Source: Actinomycetota bacterium
GTDB lineage: Bacteria > Actinomycetota > Actinomycetes > Mycobacteriales > Mycobacteriaceae
DNA length: 5,695 bases
Assembly (NCBI GenBank): GCA_005789055.1
Contig: SYAA01000082.1
Span: 1 to 5,695 of the forward strand
Reading direction: 5' to 3'
The stretch's first letter is position 1, and the number at the start of each line of letters is the position of its first letter. The notes under the pieces were generated by a model that worked only from the letters and a program-made list of their open reading frames with translations, searched no databases and was not told the origin of the DNA. The position numbers were made by a program, and so were the translations under genes. Below, piece by piece: positions 1 through 5,695 of the stretch.

Positions 1-120
1 AAGGGCTGCGGCGAGGCCGGTGCCATCGGCTCGCCACCGGCCGTCATCAACGCCGTGCTCGATGCGCTGCGCCCGCTCGGCGTGAAGGACTTCGACATGC
101 CCGCATCGCCCGGCCGCGTG
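1..120 (+). other. C-terminal fragment of a CoxL/xanthine-dehydrogenase-type molybdopterin-binding subunit
   Basis: Codons 1-40, in the same frame as the YebC part, carry the C-terminal signature of the large subunit of aerobic CO dehydrogenase-like and xanthine dehydrogenase-like enzymes. [19 protein letters not shown] contains the G-x-G-E loop whose Glu (codon 5) is the family's catalytic base next to the molybdenum. It is followed by the NAVxDAL helix and the usual tail (D-x-x-MP-x-SP-x-RVW). Such proteins normally stop within a few residues of this point. No stop codon occurs here, and the frame runs directly into YebC around 118-138. The rest of the subunit lies outside the window, so substrate and subclass cannot be told. 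The homology was recognised by eye from family motifs. Confidence 0.8.
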
Positions 121-729
121 TGGGACGCCATCCAGACGGCCAAGAAGACCTCGGGGCCCAATGACAACATTGAGCGGGCTCGCAAGCGTGGCGCCGGTGA
201 GGAAGCCGGTGGCGCCGACTGGCAGAACATCACCTACGAGGGCTACGGCCCCAATGGCGTGGCGGTGCTCATCGAATGCCTGACCGACAACCGCAACCGG
301 GCGGCCGGCGAAGTCCGGGTGGCAATGACCCGCAATGGCGGCAATATGGCCGATCCCGGATCGGTGGCCTACCTGTTCTCCCGCAAGGGCGTGATCGTCC
401 TCGAGAAGAACTCTCTGACCGAGGACGACGTCCTGCTCGCCGTTCTGGAGGCCGGCGCGGAGGAGGTCAATGATCTCGGGGAGAGCTTCGAAGTCATCTG
501 CGAGCCCGGTGACCTGGTCGAGGTGCGCACCGCGTTGCAGGATGCCGGCATCGACTATGACTCCGCCGACGCCAGTTTCCAGCCGTCGATGAGCGTGGAG
601 GTCGACCTGGATACCGCCCGCAAGGTGCTCAAGCTCATCGACGCGCTGGAAGACAGCGACGACGTGCAGGACGTCTACACCAACATCGACATTCCCGACG
701 ACGTCGCCGCCCAACTCGACGAGGACTGA
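1..729 (+). CDS. yebC: YebC/PmpR (TACO1) family protein, N-terminus replaced by a CoxL-like tail; 5' partial
   Basis: The frame is open from base 1 to the TGA at 727-729 (242 codons in view). From about codon 42 (DAIQTAKK) to the end it is a mycobacterial YebC. Visible landmarks are [16 protein letters not shown] (codons 53-68), the block around [33 protein letters not shown], and an acidic C-terminus ending QLDED. The family is known as DNA-binding regulators (PmpR) and, more recently, as ribosome-associated translation factors. YebC is normally about 250 residues and starts with a conserved GHSKW...KHKK helical segment. That segment, about 50 residues, is absent. In its place, codons 1-40 look like the end of a molybdenum hydroxylase large subunit. 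No convincing internal start with a ribosome-binding site is visible; the first in-frame ATG is at 97-99. The C-terminal two thirds look intact. The YebC identity is secure, but the gene as it stands is a fusion or an assembly artefact. Confidence 0.85.
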   Translation, partial: KGCGEAGAIGSPPAVINAVLDALRPLGVKDFDMPASPGRVWDAIQTAKKTSGPNDNIERARKRGAGEEAGGADWQNITYEGYGPNGVAVLIECLTDNRNRAAGEVRVAMTRNGGNMADPGSVAYLFSRKGVIVLEKNSLTEDDVLLAVLEAGAEEVNDLGESFEVICEPGDLVEVRTALQDAGIDYDSADASFQPSMSVEVDLDTARKVLKLIDALEDSDDVQDVYTNIDIPDDVAAQLDED

Positions 730-740
730 CGCTACGTCCC

Positions 741-801
741 GCGAGCGTGCGTGTCGGCACGGCGACACGCCGTGGCGGGCGGGGCAACCGCGCACGCTCG
801 C
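741..801. repeat. Nested inverted repeat after yebC, terminator-like or dispersed palindrome
   Basis: An outer perfect 11-bp inverted repeat, GCGAGCGTGCG (741-751) and CGCACGCTCGC (791-801), encloses a second perfect 7-bp hairpin, CACGGCG-ACA-CGCCGTG (758-774). The structure begins 12 nt after the yebC stop and ends 87 nt before ruvC, so it could separate the two transcription units. No T-run follows it, so it is not a classical intrinsic terminator, although actinobacterial terminators often lack one. An additional 8-bp match pairs GACACGCC (764-771) with GGCGTGTC (814-821) and offers an alternative fold. It could instead be a copy of a dispersed palindromic repeat. Confidence 0.6.
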
Positions 802-856
802 CGGAGTGGGCCGGGCGTGTCTTTCGCGTGGTCCGTCACCCCCAGCCGCTAAGCTC

Positions 857-872
857 TCGAACAACTGTTCGT
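857..872. promoter_or_regulatory. LexA binding site (mycobacterial SOS box) upstream of ruvC
   Basis: TCGAAC-AACT-GTTCGT matches the mycobacterial/Gram-positive SOS consensus TCGAAC-N4-GTTCGA at 11 of 12 defined positions; only the last base differs. It ends 16 nt before the ruvC GTG. A possible -10 hexamer, TAAGCT (850-855), lies just upstream and would place the transcription start inside the box, so bound LexA would block initiation. I see no clear -35. SOS control of ruvC is known in mycobacteria. The -10 assignment is a guess; the box itself is clear. Confidence 0.85.
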
Positions 873-876
873 AGAC

Positions 877-882
877 GAAAGG
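877..882 (+). promoter_or_regulatory. ruvC ribosome-binding site
   Basis: GAAAGG stands 6 nt before the GTG at 889. This fixes GTG as the start rather than the in-frame ATG at codon 4 (898-900), which would be 15 nt from the site. Confidence 0.7.
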
Positions 883-888
883 CGTTCC

Positions 889-1467
889 GTGCGGGTGATG
901 GGAGTCGACCCCGGACTGACCCGCTGCGGTCTGTCGGTGATCGAGGGCCGCGGCGGCCGGCAGGTGACGGCACTGGACGTCGACGTCGTCCGCACGCCTG
1001 CAGGTGACCCGCTGCAGGTGCGGCTGCTGTCGATCAGCGATGTGGTCGAGCATTGGATGGATACTCACGTCCCCGACGTGATCGCCGTCGAGCGGGTGTT
1101 CGCCAACCAGAACGCCAACACGGCCATGGGCACCGCCCAGGCCGCCGGAGTGATCGCGCTGGCCGCCGCCCGGCGCGGCATCGACGTGCACTTCCACACC
1201 CCCAGTGAGGTCAAGGCGGCCGTGACCGGCAACGGCCGCGCCGACAAGGCGCAGGTCACTGAGATGGTCACGCGGATTCTGAAGCTGCAGCAGAAGCCCA
1301 CACCGGCCGACGCCGCCGACGCGTTGGCGCTGGCGATCTGTCACTGCTGGCGAGCGCCAATGATCGCCCGGATGGCGCAGGCCGAGGCGATGGCTGCCGA
1401 GCAGCAACGGGCTTACCGGGCCCGACTGAAAGCGGCCCCGGCTCGTGCGGTGCGGAGGGTGCCGTGA
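889..1467 (+). CDS. ruvC: Holliday junction resolvase RuvC
   Basis: Encodes a 192-residue endonuclease that cuts Holliday junctions symmetrically in homologous recombination and repair, working with RuvAB. The RNase H-like fold carries its four metal-binding acids in the expected places: D7 in MGVDPG, E68 in AVERVF, and D141 and D144 in the [11 protein letters not shown] segment near the end of the core. The conserved [17 protein letters not shown] block (104-120) is present. The C-terminus past about residue 152 is a basic, Ala/Arg-rich helix typical of mycobacterial RuvC. The GTG start is supported by GAAAGG 6 nt upstream and by family alignment at MRVMGVDPG. The stop overlaps the ruvA start by 4 nt (GTGA), implying translational coupling. 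It is first gene of ruvCAB, and an SOS box precedes it. Confidence 0.97.
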   Translation: MRVMGVDPGLTRCGLSVIEGRGGRQVTALDVDVVRTPAGDPLQVRLLSISDVVEHWMDTHVPDVIAVERVFANQNANTAMGTAQAAGVIALAAARRGIDVHFHTPSEVKAAVTGNGRADKAQVTEMVTRILKLQQKPTPADAADALALAICHCWRAPMIARMAQAEAMAAEQQRAYRARLKAAPARAVRRVP

Positions 1468-2057
1468 TCGCGGGGGTCCGCGGCGAGGTGCTCGAGATCG
1501 CCCTCGACCACGCCGTCATCGACGCGGCCGGCGTCGGTTACAAGGTGATGTGCACGCCATCGACGCTGGCGACCCTCAAGCGGGGTGCCGATGCGCGCCT
1601 GGTCACCGCGATGATCGTGCGTGAGGACTCGATGACGCTCTACGGGTTCTCCGATGGCGAGGCCCGTGATCTGTTCCTGACGCTGCTGGGTGTTTCCGGT
1701 GTCGGACCAAAGATTGCTTTGGCGACACTGGCGGTCTACGACGCCAACGCATTGCGCCGGGCATTGGCCGACGGCGATGTCGCGGCTCTGACCCGGGTGC
1801 CCGGTATCGGCAAGCGCGGCGCCGAACGTCTGGTGTTGGAACTGCGCGACAAGATCGGCGCCTTGCCGAGCGGCGGTGGTACGTCAAGTGCAGTCGGGCA
1901 CGCGGTTCGGGTGCCGGTGGTGGAAGCCCTTGTGGGACTTGGCTTTGCGCCAAAGCAAGCCGAGGATGCCTGTGACAGAGTGCTCGCCGACTCACCGGAC
2001 GCCACCACGTCCGGTGCGTTACGTGCGGCGCTGTCCTTCCTGGGCAAGACCACGTGA
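1464..2057 (+). CDS. ruvA: Holliday junction branch migration protein RuvA
   Basis: Encodes a 197-residue protein whose tetramers hold the Holliday junction in square-planar form and load the RuvB motor. An N-terminal OB-fold (about 1-63) contains the acidic pin residues E54-D55 in [11 protein letters not shown]. Two helix-hairpin-helix motifs follow: [10 protein letters not shown] (77-86) and [19 protein letters not shown] (112-130). A flexible linker (about 132-147) leads to the C-terminal RuvB-binding domain containing [10 protein letters not shown] (152-161). Length and domain order are normal. The GTG start at 1464 overlaps the ruvC stop, and GGAGGG at 1454-1459 is a good ribosome-binding site inside the end of ruvC. 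The gene is followed after 9 nt by ruvB. Confidence 0.97.
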   Translation: MIAGVRGEVLEIALDHAVIDAAGVGYKVMCTPSTLATLKRGADARLVTAMIVREDSMTLYGFSDGEARDLFLTLLGVSGVGPKIALATLAVYDANALRRALADGDVAALTRVPGIGKRGAERLVLELRDKIGALPSGGGTSSAVGHAVRVPVVEALVGLGFAPKQAEDACDRVLADSPDATTSGALRAALSFLGKTT

Positions 2058-2066
2058 GTAGCTGAC

Positions 2067-3134
2067 ATGGGCCGCTTCGAGGACGACGACGCGACAGAGA
2101 CAGCTGAGCGTGATGTCTCCGCGGCGCTGACCGTCGGCGAGGGCGATGTTGACGCCAGCCTGCGGCCGCGATCGCTGAACGAGTTCATCGGCCAGCCGCG
2201 AGTTCGCGAACAACTGCAGTTGGTGCTCGAGGGCGCCAAGAACCGCGGCAGCACGCCGGACCACATTCTGCTTTCGGGGCCACCGGGCCTGGGCAAGACC
2301 TCGCTGGCAATGATCATCGCCACCGAACTGGGCTCGGCGTTGCGAGTCACTTCCGGCCCTGCGCTGGAGCGGGCGGGCGACCTGGCGGCGATGCTGTCCA
2401 ACCTCGTCGAAGGCGACGTGTTGTTTATCGACGAGATCCATCGCATCGCCCGACCTGCCGAGGAGATGCTGTACCTGGCCATGGAGGACTTCCGCGTTGA
2501 CGTGGTGGTGGGCAAAGGACCCGGCGCGACGTCGATTCCGTTGGAGGTCGCTCCGTTCACACTCGTCGGCGCCACCACCCGCTCGGGTGCGCTGACCGGG
2601 CCGCTCCGGGATCGCTTCGGCTTCACCGCGCATATGGATTTCTACGAACCGGCCGAGTTAGATCGCGTGCTGACCCGCTCGGCCGGCATCCTGGGCATCG
2701 AACTCGATGCCGAGGCCGGCGCGGAGATTGCCCGCCGTTCCCGGGGTACGCCGCGGATCGCCAACCGGTTGCTGCGGCGCGTGCGCGACTACGCCGAAGT
2801 CCGCGCCGATGGTGTGATTAACCGCGATATCGCTAAGGCTGCGCTGGCGGTCTATGACGTCGACGAACTCGGATTGGACCGACTCGACCGGGCGGTGCTC
2901 TCGGTGCTGACCCGAAGCTTCGGCGGCGGCCCGGTCGGGGTGTCGACGCTCGCGGTGGCGGTGGGTGAAGAAGCCGCCACGGTGGAAGAGGTATGCGAGC
3001 CGTTTCTGGTGCGCGCCGGGATGATCGCGCGCACACCACGGGGTCGGGTGGCTACCCCGCAAGCCTGGACCCATCTGGGGATGACCCCGCCGCCAGGGGC
3101 GGGCGGGTTCGGCCAGCCACCGCTGTTCGATTAG
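2067..3134 (+). CDS. ruvB: Holliday junction branch migration ATPase RuvB
   Basis: Encodes a 355-residue AAA+ motor that forms hexameric rings on either side of RuvA and pulls DNA through the junction. Walker A is GPPGLGKT (71-78) and Walker B is LFIDEIHR (119-126, D122/E123). The sensor-1 region is LVGATTRSG (166-174). The arginine-finger segment is PLRDRFG (179-185), and sensor 2 is [12 protein letters not shown] (R230). A winged-helix DNA-binding domain fills the C-terminus, including the RGRVAT segment before AWTHLG. The acidic N-terminal ~16 residues are variable in mycobacteria. The ATG start is the only in-frame choice after the ruvA stop that keeps the whole domain. It has only a weak ribosome-binding site, so coupling to ruvA translation is likely. 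It is the last gene of the operon, with gabT convergent 17 nt beyond. Confidence 0.97.
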   Translation: MGRFEDDDATETAERDVSAALTVGEGDVDASLRPRSLNEFIGQPRVREQLQLVLEGAKNRGSTPDHILLSGPPGLGKTSLAMIIATELGSALRVTSGPALERAGDLAAMLSNLVEGDVLFIDEIHRIARPAEEMLYLAMEDFRVDVVVGKGPGATSIPLEVAPFTLVGATTRSGALTGPLRDRFGFTAHMDFYEPAELDRVLTRSAGILGIELDAEAGAEIARRSRGTPRIANRLLRRVRDYAEVRADGVINRDIAKAALAVYDVDELGLDRLDRAVLSVLTRSFGGGPVGVSTLAVAVGEEAATVEEVCEPFLVRAGMIARTPRGRVATPQAWTHLGMTPPPGAGGFGQPPLFD

Positions 3135-3151
3135 CGGGGCTGGGGCCGCCC

Positions 3152-4522
3152 TCAGATATCGGCGAGGATCTCCGCCAGAACGTCAAGTCCCTCGGTCAAC
3201 AACTCATCACTGATGCTCAGCGGCGGCAGGAAACGCAGCACGTTGCCGAATGTGCCGCAGCTGAGCACGATCACGCCTTGCGCGTGCGCCCTGGAGCACA
3301 GTTGCTTGGTCAACTCCGGATCCGGTTCGCTTGAACCGGCTTTCACCAATTCGACGGCGATCATGGCGCCGCGGCCCCGGACGTCGCCGATCCGGTCGTC
3401 GTCGGCTTGCATCCGGCCGAGTCTGTCCTTCATCAGCCGTTCGATGTCCTTGGCGCGTTGCAATAACCCATCGAGCTCGATGGTCTCGATTGTGGCCAGT
3501 GCCGCCGCGCACGCCAGCGGGTTGCCGCCGTAGGTGCCGCCCACGCCACTGACGTGTGGGGCATCCATGATCTCAGCGCGCCCGGTCACGCCGGACAGCG
3601 GAAGTCCGTCGGCGATGCCCTTGGCGGTGATGATCAGGTCGGGCTCGATTCCCTCGTCCTCGCAGGCGAACATCGCTCCGGTGCGAGCGAACCCGCTCTG
3701 CACCTCATCGGCGATGAACACCACGTCGTTGGCAGTGCACCAGGCACGCAGCGCCGGCAGGAAGCCGGGGGCGGGCACGATGAAACCACCTTCGCCCTGG
3801 ACCGGTTCGATAATGATCGCCGCCAGGTTGGCCGCGCCGACCTGCTTGTCGATCACAGTCAGTGCGCGCTGCGCGGCCAGTTCGCCGTCGGTGGCCCATT
3901 CCTTGTCGATCAGTCCGTCGCGGTACGGGTAGGACATCGGCGCCCGGTAGATCTCCGGCGCGAACGGCCCGAAGCCGCTCTTGTACGGCATCGCCTTGGC
4001 GGTCAGACCCATGGTGAGGTTGGTGCGGCCGTGGTAGGCGTGATCGAAGGCCACGACGGCGGTGCGGCCGGTGTAGATCCGGGCGATCTTGACCGCGTTC
4101 TCCACCGCCTCGGCACCGGAGTTGAACAGCGCTGTGCGTTTGGGGAAGGAGCCGGGCGTGAGCCGGTTGAGATGTTCGGCGACAGCCACGTATTCCTCGT
4201 ACGGCGTGACCATGAAACAGGTATGGGTGAAGTCGGCGACTTGTTCGCGCACCGCATCGACCACCCGCGGCGAGGAGTTGCCGATCGTCGTCACCGCGAT
4301 CCCCGAACCCAGGTCGATGAACCGGTTGCCGTCGACGTCCTCAAGGATGCCGCCGCCGGCCCGCGCGGCGAATACCGGCATGGTGACCCCGACCGCGCTG
4401 GACACCGCGGCCACTCGGCGCTTGCCCAGTTCGGTGGACAGTGGTCCGGGGATCGCAGTGGCGAGTTTGCGGCTCTGCTCGACGGGGCTGTGATCGACGG
4501 AGTTGAGTTCCATGATGCTCAC
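3152..4522 (-). CDS. gabT: 4-aminobutyrate--2-oxoglutarate transaminase GabT
   Basis: Encodes a 456-residue class III PLP-dependent aminotransferase. It converts 4-aminobutyrate and 2-oxoglutarate to succinate semialdehyde and glutamate, the entry to the GABA shunt. Visible residues include the phosphate-binding SGAEAVENA (135-143), E239 and E244 in IEPVQGEGG, D272 of ADEVQSG (pairs with the pyridine nitrogen), the Schiff-base lysine K301 in TAKGIADGLPLS, T330 in GGTYGGNP, and R430 in LRFLPP (substrate carboxylate). The sequence follows my recollection of M. tuberculosis GabT almost throughout. The start is GTG, supported by AGGAGA 6 nt upstream; the ATG three codons on is too far from that site. 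It lies 57 nt downstream of the nitroreductase in the same direction, so co-transcription is possible. It converges with ruvB. Confidence 0.95.
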   Translation of the reverse strand: MSIMELNSVDHSPVEQSRKLATAIPGPLSTELGKRRVAAVSSAVGVTMPVFAARAGGGILEDVDGNRFIDLGSGIAVTTIGNSSPRVVDAVREQVADFTHTCFMVTPYEEYVAVAEHLNRLTPGSFPKRTALFNSGAEAVENAVKIARIYTGRTAVVAFDHAYHGRTNLTMGLTAKAMPYKSGFGPFAPEIYRAPMSYPYRDGLIDKEWATDGELAAQRALTVIDKQVGAANLAAIIIEPVQGEGGFIVPAPGFLPALRAWCTANDVVFIADEVQSGFARTGAMFACEDEGIEPDLIITAKGIADGLPLSGVTGRAEIMDAPHVSGVGGTYGGNPLACAAALATIETIELDGLLQRAKDIERLMKDRLGRMQADDDRIGDVRGRGAMIAVELVKAGSSEPDPELTKQLCSRAHAQGVIVLSCGTFGNVLRFLPPLSISDELLTEGLDVLAEILADI

Positions 4523-4528
4523 GGTTGT

Positions 4529-4534
4529 TCTCCT
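4529..4534 (-). promoter_or_regulatory. gabT ribosome-binding site
   Basis: On the minus strand AGGAGA lies 6 nt before the GTG at 4522-4520, an excellent Shine-Dalgarno. It decides for GTG over the in-frame ATG at 4513-4511, which would be 15 nt away. Confidence 0.8.
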
Positions 4535-4539
4535 GGCCT

Positions 4540-4559
4540 TCCCCGAAAAGAAGAGGGGA
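4540..4559. repeat. Short inverted repeat in the nitroreductase-gabT gap
   Basis: TCCCC (4540-4544) and GGGGA (4555-4559) form 5-bp arms around a purine-rich 10-nt loop. It sits in the 57-nt space upstream of gabT, just before its ribosome-binding site. It could be a weak attenuator, a small operator or chance; it is too short for a convincing terminator. Confidence 0.2.
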
Positions 4560-4579
4560 TCGAAACGGATAGCCGCAGC

Positions 4580-5293
4580 TTACCTTGGATTTCCCGCCCC
4601 GGCGATGGCTCCGATCGGCAACTGTGGCCCGTCGATGCGGTCAACCGAAGCGAAGGCCGCGACGGGCCGTCGGCGCAGTCGTCGCGCCGGGCGTTGCGGA
4701 TGGCCCAGTGCGATTGCACCCGCTAGTGCCAGTTGGTCCGGGGCACCGAGCAGATGTTTGACCGCCGTCTCCTCGCGGATCAGCATCGTCGTGAGAACGC
4801 CGCCGAGGCCCTCGGCTCGGGCCGCGAGCAGGATGCTCCACGCGAACGGATAGACAGACGCCCCGCCGGCGAAGGAGTACCGGTCCGAATCGCGGTCGAC
4901 GGCGGCCAGCGCCGCCAGATCGGCGAAGACGACCAGCAGTACCGGAACCTCGTTGAGGTGGGCGGCGAAACCCTGCTGTGCTGCGGCGAGCACCGCCTCG
5001 GGAGCCGATGCCACCGCCGCGGTCTCAGCCCCGCGGTCGTTGCCCGGTGCCCACGGCCGCAGGCCGGCGGCACCCATCGCCAGGTAGTCGCGCCAACCGG
5101 GCAGATAGAGGTCGCGAAGGCGTCGACGGATGTCGGGATCCTTGACCAGCACGACATGCCAGGCCTGGGCGTTGGCCCCACTGGGGGCGAACCGCGCGGA
5201 ATCCAGCACCCGCGCCACCACCTCGTCGGGGACCGGTTGAGCGGTGAACTCGCGCACGGCGCCGGTGGTTCGCAACGTCTCGATGAGGTCCAC
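4580..5293 (-). CDS. Nitroreductase family protein (FMN-dependent oxidoreductase)
   Basis: Encodes about 237 residues of the nitroreductase fold, which uses FMN and NAD(P)H to reduce nitro-aromatics, quinones or other acceptors. The true substrate cannot be told. Landmarks, numbered from this start, are TTGAVREF (9-16), the FMN-binding ARFAPSGANAQAWHVVLVKD (33-52), the central helix before GLGGVLTT (162-169), and the GHP...RRLRRRPV segment near the C-terminus that normally contacts FMN phosphate. A short Gly/Ala/Pro tail follows. The start is uncertain. GTG at 5293 fits the family, whose members begin just before DLIETLRTTGAVREF. The frame also extends to a GTG at 5347, adding 18 residues with no family resemblance. 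Both have weak ribosome-binding sites (GGTGAA 3 nt away; GGGA 5 nt away). It is divergent from yajC and upstream of gabT. Confidence 0.88.
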   Translation of the reverse strand: MDLIETLRTTGAVREFTAQPVPDEVVARVLDSARFAPSGANAQAWHVVLVKDPDIRRRLRDLYLPGWRDYLAMGAAGLRPWAPGNDRGAETAAVASAPEAVLAAAQQGFAAHLNEVPVLLVVFADLAALAAVDRDSDRYSFAGGASVYPFAWSILLAARAEGLGGVLTTMLIREETAVKHLLGAPDQLALAGAIALGHPQRPARRLRRRPVAAFASVDRIDGPQLPIGAIAGAGNPR

Positions 5294-5325
5294 CGGTTCA
5301 CCATAGGACCCGGCGACTGGCACAC

Positions 5326-5346
5326 TGATCAGTCGAGGACTGGTCA
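5326..5346. promoter_or_regulatory. Candidate operator: 9-bp dyad between nitroreductase and yajC
   Basis: TGATCAGTC (5326-5334) and GACTGGTCA (5338-5346) are inverted copies with 8 of 9 matches and a GAG spacer. The left arm overlaps a perfect 10-bp palindrome, ACTGATCAGT (5324-5333). The dyad is 32 nt upstream of the preferred nitroreductase start and 52 nt upstream of yajC. This suits a regulator site in the shared divergent control region. If the nitroreductase starts at 5347, it would lie in coding sequence instead. No regulator can be named. Confidence 0.35.
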
Positions 5347-5398
5347 CTACGGTCCCGCATCGACGATCTGCACCCCGAGACGAAAGACATGTGCCGCC

Positions 5399-5695
5399 AT
5401 GGAACTGCTCAGCTTCCTGCCCCTGATCATCATCATGGGGGCGTTTTTGTTCTTCGCCTCGCGCCGCCAGCGTAAGGCCATGCAGGCCACCATCGACCTG
5501 CAGGAATCGCTACGGGTGGGGGACCGGGTCCATACGACGTCCGGACTGCAGGCCACGATCGCCGGGATCGGCGAGGACACCGTGGACCTCGAGATCGCCC
5601 CGGGCGTGGTGACACGCTGGATGAAACTGGCCGTTCGCGACCGGATCGTGCCGGAAACGTCGGAGATCGGCGAGGCCAGCGCTGCCCGGGGGGCC
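5399..5695 (+). CDS. yajC: Sec translocase accessory subunit YajC, 3' partial
   Basis: The frame from ATG 5399 stays open to the window edge (99 codons) and is cut off there, probably close to its end, since mycobacterial YajC is roughly 115 residues. One N-terminal membrane segment (about residues 3-20, hydrophobic LPLIIIMGAFLFFA) is followed by a basic stop-transfer patch, RRQRK (22-26). Then comes the cytoplasmic domain with VGDRVHTTSGLQATIAGI (40-57), DLEIAPGVVT (63-72) and WMKLAVRDRI (74-83), which matches my recollection of M. tuberculosis YajC. YajC associates with SecD and SecF at SecYEG in the inner membrane, and secD-secF usually follow. The only ribosome-binding site in view is GAAAGA (5382-5387), 11 nt from the ATG, which is rather far. 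The gene is divergent from the nitroreductase. Confidence 0.92.
   Translation, partial: MELLSFLPLIIIMGAFLFFASRRQRKAMQATIDLQESLRVGDRVHTTSGLQATIAGIGEDTVDLEIAPGVVTRWMKLAVRDRIVPETSEIGEASAARGA

Noticed and set aside
829..855. LexA-independent (PafBC/RecA-NDp type, TTGTCRGTG-N8-TANNNT) damage promoter before ruvC
   Set aside because: The best match, TGGTCCGTC at 829-837, agrees at only 6 of 9 positions and is 12 nt rather than 8 from TAAGCT. Support is insufficient.
747..1007. Plus-strand frame of 86 codons covering the yebC-ruvC gap
   Set aside because: It runs through the palindrome and SOS box and out of frame into ruvC. The product is almost all Arg/Gly/Pro, so it is not a credible gene.
2211..2220. 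GTTCGCGAAC palindrome as a second SOS-type site
   Set aside because: It lies inside the conserved ruvB coding sequence for VREQ and lacks the TCGAAC-N4-GTTCGA form. Codon choice explains it.
1736..2626. Long minus-strand frame (296 codons) opposite ruvA/ruvB
   Set aside because: It is antisense to two certain genes. Its Ser/Arg/Pro-rich product has no recognisable motifs, as expected from high-GC third-position bias.
3554..4726. Long plus-strand frame (390 codons) opposite gabT and the end of the nitroreductase
   Set aside because: It is a mirror frame of GabT, rich in Arg/Gly/Asp/His, with no domain and no ribosome-binding site. It spans two real genes on the other strand.
1..5695. CRISPR arrays, tRNA/rRNA genes, insertion sequences, toxin-antitoxin or phage genes
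   Set aside because: None seen by eye. There are no regularly spaced repeats, no transposase-like frames and no tRNA-like folds in the short intergenic spaces.

Overview
The window is high-GC actinobacterial DNA. Gene content and protein sequence point to Mycobacterium in the broad sense, probably a Mycolicibacterium-like species. RuvC, RuvA, RuvB, GabT and YajC all closely resemble my recollection of their M. tuberculosis counterparts. The site upstream of ruvC has the form of the mycobacterial LexA box. The PE_PGRS and fadD9 genes that I recall between ruvB and gabT in M. tuberculosis are absent here. No database search was run.

Layout: (1) 1-729, +: an open frame entering from outside the window. 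Its first ~40 codons read as the C-terminus of a CoxL/xanthine-dehydrogenase-type molybdenum hydroxylase large subunit. From about codon 42 onward it reads as YebC/PmpR without its N-terminal ~50 residues. (2) 730-888: a 159-nt gap with a large nested inverted repeat and, just before ruvC, an SOS box. (3) 889-3134, +: ruvC-ruvA-ruvB, a tight operon for the Holliday junction resolvasome. (4) 3152-4522, -: gabT, convergent with ruvB across only 17 nt. (5) 4580-5293, - (possibly from 5347): a nitroreductase-family flavoprotein, upstream of gabT and in the same direction. (6) 5399-5695, +: yajC, divergent from the nitroreductase and running off the window edge, presumably into secD/secF.

RuvA and RuvB bind and branch-migrate Holliday junctions and RuvC cleaves them. 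The LexA-type site ties this operon to DNA damage. GabT is the first step of 4-aminobutyrate catabolism. The nitroreductase may be co-transcribed with it, but no functional link is visible. YajC is the small membrane accessory subunit of the Sec translocase.

Apart from the first frame, this is mostly conserved housekeeping DNA, and I see no undescribed multi-gene system. The points most worth a second look are the in-frame CoxL-YebC junction (real rearrangement or assembly chimera), the nested palindrome after yebC, and a 9-bp dyad between the nitroreductase and yajC.
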